Shown in pieces: positions 1-5,298 of a stretch of 6,286 nt of DNA. Position 1 is the first letter of the stretch. Each line of letters begins with the position of its first letter. Under the pieces are notes generated by a model. It saw only the letters and a program-made list of their open reading frames with translations, made no database searches and was not told the DNA's origin. The translations under genes were made by a program, and so were the position numbers. Source of the stretch: Lachnospiraceae bacterium (GTDB lineage Bacteria; Bacillota; Clostridia; Lachnospirales; Lachnospiraceae); contig DNLO01000116.1 of the NCBI GenBank assembly GCA_003488445.1, positions 1-6,286 of the forward strand, read 5' to 3'.

Positions 1-285
1 GAGCTCTTCAGGGATATCTACAACTCCCTGCTCAATACACAGTCCACATCCAAGGCTGACACCTACTTCATACTGAAGGATTTCCGCAGCTATGCGGAAG
101 CTCAGGAGAGGGTGGAGCAGTGCTACAAGAAAGAGAAGGAGTGGGCTCACAAGGCTATACTCAACGTAGCTGCTGCAGGCAAGTTCTCATCTGACCGTAC
201 CATACGCGAATATGTGGACGAGCTTTGGCATCTGGACAAGATAGATCTGCGTAAGGCTTCTCACAGGAGGAGCGCGGCTAAATAG
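1..285 (+). CDS. glgP: Glycogen/maltodextrin phosphorylase, C-terminal 94 residues (5'-truncated by window edge)
   Basis: Reading from base 1 gives an open frame of 94 codons ending in TAG at 283-285. The segment carries the C-terminal signature of GT35 glycogen phosphorylases: ADTYFILKDFRSY at residues 19-31, an aromatic/basic helix with EWAHKAILNVA at 47-57, and the hallmark GKFSSDRTIREY at 60-71, followed by a Trp (W76). The family removes glucose from alpha-1,4-glucan ends with phosphate, giving glucose-1-phosphate, using a pyridoxal-phosphate cofactor bound to a lysine; that lysine lies outside the window. Family members are usually about 750-850 residues, so roughly the last eighth is present. 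The protein is cytosolic and feeds glycogen breakdown. The GH25 gene starts 10 bases downstream on the same strand, so co-transcription is likely. The tail after the family core (residues 77-94) is short and basic. Identification is firm; glgP versus a maltodextrin-type paralogue cannot be decided from this fragment. Confidence 0.93.
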   Translation, partial: ELFRDIYNSLLNTQSTSKADTYFILKDFRSYAEAQERVEQCYKKEKEWAHKAILNVAAAGKFSSDRTIREYVDELWHLDKIDLRKASHRRSAAK

Positions 286-293
286 CGCCTCCT
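265..293 (+). promoter_or_regulatory. Hairpin at the glgP/GH25 junction that masks an AGGAGG ribosome-binding sequence
   Basis: AGGAGG at 265-270 is complementary to CCTCCT at 288-293, and CGC at 273-275 is complementary to GCG at 285-287, with a two-base AG bulge and a 9-base loop. The stem spans the glgP stop codon and ends two bases before the ATG at 296. No T-run follows, so it does not look like an intrinsic terminator. AGGAGG ends 25 bases before that ATG, too far for normal use, and no other good Shine-Dalgarno is visible. An elongating ribosome on glgP would melt the stem, so translational coupling is a possible role (inference). Confidence 0.4.
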
Positions 294-295
294 GT

Positions 296-1450
296 ATGAA
301 AGGGAACCTGGTAGACAAACAGAGAATGAGCGAGGATCCCGGACTGACCCAGAGGAGCAAGCCTTCGGGCAAGATCCGCGGACTGAAGAGAGCAGTCAGA
401 TGGCTGGCGCTGACTGACCTGCTCCTCTTCGTGCTCTGTGCGCTGCTCATGATCAGGGCATTCAATCTGCAACGGGAGAACGCTTCGCTTAAAAACGACA
501 ACGAGGCACTACAGATACAGTCGCACGATACCGTACCCATACCTGAGACGGCTGCCATGGAAGGGGCGGAGGTGCCGGCCTCTACATCGAGCGTGAGCAG
601 CACGGATGCGGATAACGCCACACTCATGGCGGTGAGGGGTTATGCCGAACAGGGCAAGTCTTTTCTCTTTACCCTCAAACAGCTCTTCCCGAAGCAGTTC
701 GTACTTGCAGATGAGGGAACCTTCCATTTCGTGGATATAGATCCGAATCTGAGACCTTACACATATGACAATGACATGATAGCCCTGTCCTCCAACGGGA
801 TCATCACATATGAAGATGATGAGGTTGTGACATCCTACGGTATCGATGTGTCGCAGCACAACGGTCCCATAGACTGGGAGCAGATGAAGGCGGCCGGATA
901 CAGACCTGATTTTGTCTATATCAGGGCGGGGATCCGGGGATACAGCTCGGGCAGGCTGGTGTACGACGAGCAGGTGTCGGCCAATATCGCCGGGGCGAGA
1001 TCCGTGGGAGCCGAGACCGGAGTATACTTTGTCACTCAGGCAGTAGACGAGGCCGAAGCCAGAGAAGAGGCACATTTTGTGCTGGACCTGATAAACGATA
1101 AGGGCACGGAGCTTCCGGTGGTACTGGATGTGGAGAAGGTCGAGAGCTACGATACAGAGCCCAGGACAAAGAATCTGTCACCGCAGGAATATACCGCAAA
1201 TGTTCTTGCATTTGCCGATGAGATGAAGCAGAACGGGCTGGACACCGTGGTATACGGGAACGGTAAGACCTTCATGCTGATGCTGGATATGGCTATGCTG
1301 GACGGGACGGATATCTGGTTTGCGGATTATGTGGCTGAGGATGACTACATCCCTTACTTCCCCTATAAATTCAACATTTGGCAGTTTTCCAGCCAGGGAA
1401 AGGTTCCCGGGGTCACCGGAGACTGTGATCTGAACATAAGATTTGAATGA
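296..1450 (+). CDS. Membrane-anchored GH25 (lysozyme/N-acetylmuramidase family) protein
   Basis: This complete 384-residue protein has three parts. A basic N-terminus is followed by one hydrophobic helix at about 36-56 with no obvious cleavage site. A hydrophilic region at 57-180 begins with a short possible coiled coil (57-75). A GH25 domain fills about 182-382. GH25 motifs are clear: GIDVSQHNGPIDW (182-194), FVYIRAG (206-212), GVYFVTQA (242-249), PVVLDVEKV (274-282), VVYGNG (318-323), IWFADY (340-345) and FNIWQFSSQG (359-368). By analogy with characterised GH25 muramidases, the catalytic acidic residues are D184, D278 and E280, all present. The family cleaves the beta-1,4 bond between N-acetylmuramic acid and N-acetylglucosamine. 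The anchor places the enzyme outside the membrane, so wall remodelling is more likely than a freely secreted lysin; no wall-binding repeats are present. The start is uncertain: ATG 296 gives the longest frame, and ATG 326 (residue 11) would also keep the helix. Neither has a good ribosome-binding site at normal spacing. Confidence 0.9.
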   Translation: MKGNLVDKQRMSEDPGLTQRSKPSGKIRGLKRAVRWLALTDLLLFVLCALLMIRAFNLQRENASLKNDNEALQIQSHDTVPIPETAAMEGAEVPASTSSVSSTDADNATLMAVRGYAEQGKSFLFTLKQLFPKQFVLADEGTFHFVDIDPNLRPYTYDNDMIALSSNGIITYEDDEVVTSYGIDVSQHNGPIDWEQMKAAGYRPDFVYIRAGIRGYSSGRLVYDEQVSANIAGARSVGAETGVYFVTQAVDEAEAREEAHFVLDLINDKGTELPVVLDVEKVESYDTEPRTKNLSPQEYTANVLAFADEMKQNGLDTVVYGNGKTFMLMLDMAMLDGTDIWFADYVAEDDYIPYFPYKFNIWQFSSQGKVPGVTGDCDLNIRFE

Positions 1451-1453
1451 TGA

Positions 1454-3115
1454 TCAGAAACCGGAGCCGATGAAGCCGTCCCCGAAACTGTCCCCCCTCA
1501 TCCGCACGAACTCATCGCTGTAGTAGGGGGTCTCCGGGAATACATCATATCCTCCCTGATCTCCCTCCACAGGCATATATATCGTATGAGGAGCACCGCT
1601 CCTGTCCGTCATGGTAAGCTCTTTGCACTCATGCTGATAGAAGGGAGCCGCCCATATCAGGTTCTCGTTCTCCGTCAGATAATCCGTATTGATCTTCACA
1701 GGTACATACAGCAGGGTAAACACCCCGAGAAGCACAGCCATCTGCCCTACGCGCTTTGTGTCGGACAACACCGTTCCGGCCATGACTGAAAGGGCGATGA
1801 GGATAGTGGCGAGTCCGTAGCGCATAAGCGGAGCAGACAGGAGCCAGTAGAGCATGCCGCACACGGCGACAGCCATGATGAATATCTCCCGGAATCCCTT
1901 TTTCCCGCGAATGCATCTGACAGAGTAGATCAGCGCGCCTGCTCCGAAGAACAGACATAAGAGAAGCATGATACGGGGCACCTGATCTATCCGGCTGAAC
2001 CAGGCCTGGAACCATCCCGCAAGAGGAAGGCCTATGGAGTCTTCCAGCGTGCCGTCAAAGAGACGGCCGAACATAACGATCTCGGCCCTGTCCCAATATG
2101 CCACTTCCCGGGGGACCTTCCAATCCAAATCAAAGAGATCCAGACTCTCCATGGGATACAGAAGATAGCCTGTGGTGATCACGTTCCTTATGAAATAGGG
2201 TATGACGGTGATCAGGGAGAAGCATGAGAAAAAGGCGATCTCCCTGACTTTCTTTTCCTTTATCAGCCATATCAGGACAGCCACGGCAAGCAGAGAGATC
2301 GTGGCCACTGAAAGCTTCACGGTGATATCGAATATGCCCAGGAGGGCGAGCAGACCGTAAGGTACGGGGTCGCTCTCACCTGCGTCGTGCAGATCGCACC
2401 ACAGGCTGAAGATATAGATCAGCAGCATCATGGGTACTATATCCGTGCCAAGGGAAGACATGCTGTCTATCGAATAAACAAAATAGAACAGGGCGGAAAG
2501 GTGCAGCAGCACCGAACGCCGGAAGCAGCGCGAAGAGACGGCCGCTCTGAGAGCGAATACTGATCTGGAGATGATGATGAAGGATACAAAGCCGTTTACG
2601 ATATGGATGGGATGACCCGTAAAGGACATGCTCATGAGAGCGTGCAGAGGCATCAGGGCACTGTTGTATCCGAAGCGCTTGTGGAAATTCGCCAGACCGG
2701 GCACTACCCTGTAGGTCTCCATCCACCTGACCGCCTGGGCGTGATACAGATAGGTATCCCAATCGTGAGCCTCGGCTGCAGAGATCACAACGAATACAGA
2801 AAGAAGCAGTACCAGGGTGAGCCGCATGCCCCCCGGGGATATCAGAGGGCGGATAAGATCGGCGGTCTCACGTCTCAATACAAAAAGGATCACCGCACCT
2901 GCAGCGAAGAGAAAGATGAAGGCACTCAGATCCACCGCATGGAGCAGATGCCAGAAGCCTGCAAAAACGGCGGTGAAAGCGATGCCCGATATGATCACCC
3001 CGGAAGATGAACGAACGGAATAGCCCGTCAGCCGCCTGCAAAGATGGCGGAACAGTACGCCGAGCGCCAGAGTGGTGAAAGCCATATACAGATATCCGAA
3101 CAATGTAGCGATCAT
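1454..3115 (-). CDS. Polytopic membrane protein resembling the LIC_10190-type family, possible GT-C-fold glycosyltransferase
   Basis: This 553-residue protein has about 11-13 predicted hydrophobic helices. The first extracytoplasmic loop holds an acidic HDWD (117-120) followed by YLYHAQAVRW (122-131) and a PGLANFHKRFGYNS stretch (139-152). Later come TVKLS (265-269), PYFIRNVITTGYLLYP (306-321), DWKVP (331-335) and APLMRYG (428-434). The tail is soluble, with a TPYYSDEFVRMRG segment (529-541) and a Gly-rich end. This order of motifs matches, from memory, the LIC_10190 family of spirochaete, Bacteroidota and Clostridia membrane proteins. That family is usually annotated without a function and found near surface-polysaccharide genes. 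An acidic motif in the first loop is also typical of GT-C glycosyltransferases using lipid-linked sugars, so a sugar-transfer role is inference. The ATG at 3113-3115 follows GGAG (3128-3131 on this strand) with 12 bases between. The gene follows the 678-residue membrane-protein gene by 9 bases, so both are probably on one transcript. It ends 3 bases from the convergent GH25 gene. Confidence 0.75.
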   Translation of the reverse strand: MIATLFGYLYMAFTTLALGVLFRHLCRRLTGYSVRSSSGVIISGIAFTAVFAGFWHLLHAVDLSAFIFLFAAGAVILFVLRRETADLIRPLISPGGMRLTLVLLLSVFVVISAAEAHDWDTYLYHAQAVRWMETYRVVPGLANFHKRFGYNSALMPLHALMSMSFTGHPIHIVNGFVSFIIISRSVFALRAAVSSRCFRRSVLLHLSALFYFVYSIDSMSSLGTDIVPMMLLIYIFSLWCDLHDAGESDPVPYGLLALLGIFDITVKLSVATISLLAVAVLIWLIKEKKVREIAFFSCFSLITVIPYFIRNVITTGYLLYPMESLDLFDLDWKVPREVAYWDRAEIVMFGRLFDGTLEDSIGLPLAGWFQAWFSRIDQVPRIMLLLCLFFGAGALIYSVRCIRGKKGFREIFIMAVAVCGMLYWLLSAPLMRYGLATILIALSVMAGTVLSDTKRVGQMAVLLGVFTLLYVPVKINTDYLTENENLIWAAPFYQHECKELTMTDRSGAPHTIYMPVEGDQGGYDVFPETPYYSDEFVRMRGDSFGDGFIGSGF

Positions 3116-3124
3116 GTCATACTG

Positions 3125-5161
3125 TCACTCCAGAACCTCAAATTCTATTTCCTTTATCGTAACGGGGGTGTCGTCCTCTTTCCTGATCACATAGGTGATC
3201 TCCTCGGGGCCACCCTCGAAGTCTGCAACTGCCGATGAGTCCTTCGGATCCATCACACACTCGGCAACAGGCTCTCCGTCGCGGTATATCGTAAGAACAG
3301 CCGAAGAGCCGGGGACCGCTTCGTAGTTACAGAGCATACGGTATCTGCGGGGATCACTGCGTGTGAAGACCGGATCAAGGGGTGAATTGAGGACAGGACT
3401 CCTGACGATCTCGCCCTTATCCGATGTATGGAGATAACCTTCTGCATCTATGAGACCTGAGACCTCGTAGCCCGGAGCCGTGACGAGATCGACGGAGCGC
3501 TCATCCAGAGGCAGGCCTGCCATACCGTCTATGGGATTTTTCTCGGAAAAGTAGATGGTATATTCCCCGGACTCGCCCAAAAGCTCATAAGAATCGCGGA
3601 TGTGATCGGGGCAGAGATCGAACTCGCCCTCTTTTGCGATTATAAAGTTGCGGTCAGTGAAGGCGGAACGGTCCCATTCAGTATAATAAAAGATATGATT
3701 GTTCACGGAGCCGTCCTCGGTGATATAGGTCTCGAATACGCCGGAGGGATAAGATACCCTGAGCTTTGGTGCCATATCCGTACTGTCTATATTGAACACC
3801 GTGTTCACGTCGTATTCTCTCATCATGGCCGTTACGTCGTCTATGGTATGAAGATTGGCATCCTGTTCGTGGAAATACTCCGTCTCCGCTATGAAGCCCG
3901 TATAGAGACATACATAGATAAGAACCGCGGCGATGAGTGTCATGAACCATTGAGGAAAGACAGTGGAGCGGTCCTTTTCCATGACATCGGAAAAGTTCAT
4001 GGCGGCACATATCATAAGAGGGACAACTCCCATGATATGGTATCTGGGCTGTGAGATGGTAAGTGCCAGGATCATGAAAGTCCAGAGTGCGATGGAGATC
4101 AGGCTGTCTTTTATCAGCTGCGGCTTGTATCCACCGTCTGAAAGGGAGGCTTCCCCGCCGTCGCGGACCCTGCGATAGGTGCCTGTCCCGAAGGCTCCTG
4201 AAACGGAGGCCAGACCGAATATGAGAATGAATCCGGCTATGACAAGGCGGATAAGACCGATGATACCTCTGAGGGAAGTCACCCTCTCCTCGTATGGGGT
4301 GAGTGCCCTGAGGAGTATAAGTACGTCTTTCACCGTAGAGTACAGAGTGTCAAGGACGTCATCCAGAGAACGGACAGTGTAGGTGAAGGCTGCTATGCCG
4401 CCGCGGATGCCTATCGCCAGACCGATAAGACTGACAGCTATGGAAGTAACGGTGAATAAAAGCCACTGCTTTCTCCTTCCCTTATCCACACCGAGAACGG
4501 AGGGGATGATGAAACAGATGAGCACCGGAGCCAGCCCGCACAACAGCACATAGGTGCCGCTGGCCATACCTATGAAGAGGAGCAGTATATGATACAGTAC
4601 CGCGATGATGATATCCGGGATCCTGTATCTTCCTTTCCAGTCAGTGAGCATTATGATAAGGAGCATCAGAGGGGTAAGCACCTTGTATACATAGTAGGCA
4701 CCTCCGAAGAAGAGCATGTTGGTATATTCCAGCATACCGAAATCATAGGCGGTAAAGATCAGACCCAGAGCCAGAAGACGGTATCTGCGGTCGAGGCCTG
4801 CTATGGAGAGCAGCCTCCATACGACCCATGCCCACAGGAGGACATTGATGATGCCGGCTATGGCATATCCCAGATATATGTTCTTCGTGAGCATATAGAC
4901 AGGCAGGGCTATCAGAGAAGACTCGTCCATCTCTCCCTGAGACATGTAGTTCCAATACGGAAGGAACAGGGTATGGCGGTCGGCCATCTCCATGACATGT
5001 CGCATGACCATGGCAAAGTCATGATCCAGAGCATCTCTTAAATGAAAGATATTGTAGTAGAAAAGGACGAGGATCTCGAGCAGGACCGCGCAGCCCATGG
5101 CGAGTTCACTGTATCTTTTTCTGAAGTCTATCTTTATCAATACGATCCGTTCCTTAATCAT
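3125..5161 (-). CDS. Large polytopic membrane protein with C-terminal soluble domains, GT-C-like layout, function unknown
   Basis: I do not recognise a named family. The 678-residue protein has a first helix at about 20-38 and then an extracytoplasmic loop with the acidic, His-containing DALDHDFAMVMRHVMEM (43-59). A further 10 or so helices lie between about 84 and 424 (for example 84-120, 157-172, 182-222, 233-252, 298-322, 352-370, 374-390, 404-424). A soluble region of about 250 residues follows. It contains TVFNIDSTDMAPKLRVSYPSG (454-474), IYFSEKNP (536-543) and a C-terminal beta-rich segment from about 560 that ends EIEFEVLE. An early acidic loop, many helices and a soluble C-terminal domain is the usual plan of GT-C enzymes such as mannosyl- or arabinosyltransferases, so lipid-linked sugar transfer outside the membrane is a reasonable inference. 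It is first in a two-gene operon. The start is uncertain: ATG 5161 has no Shine-Dalgarno, while the in-frame TTG at 5138-5140 (codon 8) has AAGGA 10 bases upstream. Either start keeps all helices. Confidence 0.7.
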   Translation of the reverse strand: MIKERIVLIKIDFRKRYSELAMGCAVLLEILVLFYYNIFHLRDALDHDFAMVMRHVMEMADRHTLFLPYWNYMSQGEMDESSLIALPVYMLTKNIYLGYAIAGIINVLLWAWVVWRLLSIAGLDRRYRLLALGLIFTAYDFGMLEYTNMLFFGGAYYVYKVLTPLMLLIIMLTDWKGRYRIPDIIIAVLYHILLLFIGMASGTYVLLCGLAPVLICFIIPSVLGVDKGRRKQWLLFTVTSIAVSLIGLAIGIRGGIAAFTYTVRSLDDVLDTLYSTVKDVLILLRALTPYEERVTSLRGIIGLIRLVIAGFILIFGLASVSGAFGTGTYRRVRDGGEASLSDGGYKPQLIKDSLISIALWTFMILALTISQPRYHIMGVVPLMICAAMNFSDVMEKDRSTVFPQWFMTLIAAVLIYVCLYTGFIAETEYFHEQDANLHTIDDVTAMMREYDVNTVFNIDSTDMAPKLRVSYPSGVFETYITEDGSVNNHIFYYTEWDRSAFTDRNFIIAKEGEFDLCPDHIRDSYELLGESGEYTIYFSEKNPIDGMAGLPLDERSVDLVTAPGYEVSGLIDAEGYLHTSDKGEIVRSPVLNSPLDPVFTRSDPRRYRMLCNYEAVPGSSAVLTIYRDGEPVAECVMDPKDSSAVADFEGGPEEITYVIRKEDDTPVTIKEIEFEVLE
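3128..3132 (-). promoter_or_regulatory. Ribosome-binding site of the 553-residue membrane protein, touching the upstream stop codon
   Basis: On the minus strand, TGGAG runs directly into the TGA stop (3125-3127) of the upstream gene, and the ATG at 3113-3115 lies 12 bases beyond. An earlier ATG two codons upstream (in ATGACATGA) is out of frame and stops at once. The arrangement supports the chosen start and suggests translational coupling between the two membrane-protein genes. Confidence 0.6.
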
Positions 5162-5168
5162 TCATAAT

Positions 5169-5193
5169 GCAGCAGCCCGCAGCGAGCTGTTGC
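5169..5193 (-). promoter_or_regulatory. Hairpin in the leader of the 678-residue membrane-protein gene
   Basis: Arms at 5169-5176 and 5186-5193 can pair over eight positions around a 9-base loop. Read on the minus strand the stem has one A-C mismatch; read on the plus strand the same position is a G-U wobble. It lies between the predicted transcription start (near 5200) and the annotated ATG at 5161, where a Shine-Dalgarno would be expected. No T-run follows. It may affect initiation at ATG 5161, or simply be chance in a short GC-rich stretch. Confidence 0.3.
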
Positions 5194-5206
5194 CGCGAAC
5201 AGTTAC

Positions 5207-5235
5207 ACTTTACGATTTTTTCGCACAATTATCAA
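5207..5235 (-). promoter_or_regulatory. Candidate sigma-70/sigma-A promoter for the two-gene membrane-protein operon
   Basis: On the minus strand, TTGATA (plus coordinates 5230-5235, five of six matches to TTGACA) is followed by a 17-base spacer and TAAAGT (5207-5212, four of six matches to TATAAT). The spacer contains a run of six A. Transcription would start near 5200 and give a leader of about 40 bases before ATG 5161. Spacing is ideal and position is right; the -10 element is only moderate. Confidence 0.5.
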
Positions 5236-5256
5236 CTCTTTCACCATATGACGGGA

Positions 5257-5266
5257 GGGCATGCCC
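5257..5266. repeat. Perfect 10-base palindrome GGGCATGCCC, possible operator half-site pair
   Basis: GGGCATGCCC is self-complementary and lies upstream of the predicted -35 of the minus-strand promoter and about 33 bases before the CotH start. A dimeric regulator could bind here and influence both directions, but a 10-base palindrome also arises by chance fairly easily. No second copy is evident in this intergenic region. Confidence 0.25.
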
Positions 5267-5281
5267 CTGTCCGGCACGATT

Positions 5282-5288
5282 GAAAAGG
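5282..5288 (+). promoter_or_regulatory. Ribosome-binding site that decides the CotH start
   Basis: GAAAAGG ends 10 bases before ATG 5299. The next in-frame ATG (5317, residue 7) is preceded only by GTTTGAAAAC and has a weaker site. This favours 5299 as the start. Confidence 0.5.
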
Positions 5289-5298
5289 TCGGTACGGT

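Larger units (their letters stand above)
5162..5298. other. Divergent intergenic region between the membrane-protein operon and the CotH gene
   Basis: These 137 bases separate two genes transcribed away from each other, so both promoters should lie here. They hold a minus-strand promoter candidate (5207-5235), a hairpin in the minus-strand leader (5169-5193), a 10-base palindrome (5257-5266) and the CotH ribosome-binding site (5282-5288). The central part around 5203-5245 is richer in A and T than the flanking genes, as expected of promoter DNA. No convincing plus-strand promoter is visible. Confidence 0.7.

Noticed and set aside
265..293. Junction hairpin as an intrinsic terminator of glgP
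   Set aside because: No T-run follows the stem, and the next gene begins two bases later on the same strand.
187..627. Minus-strand 146-codon open frame across the glgP/GH25 junction
   Set aside because: It crosses the ends of two real genes on the other strand, is Ser-rich with no domain, and has no supporting start signal.
509..1075. Minus-strand 188-codon open frame inside the GH25 gene
   Set aside because: It lies wholly opposite a gene with unmistakable GH25 motifs, and its translation is rich in Cys, Arg and His with no recognisable domain, as expected of a shadow frame.
3602..5041. Two plus-strand 150-codon frames (3602-4054 and 4589-5041) opposite the 678-residue membrane protein
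   Set aside because: Both are antisense to a long frame with coherent helices. Their translations are low-complexity and rich in His, Tyr and Arg, without family motifs.
5190..5216. Possible plus-strand promoter for CotH (TTGCCG and TACGAT)
   Set aside because: The spacer is only 15 bases and both boxes match the consensus poorly; no better pair was found on this strand.
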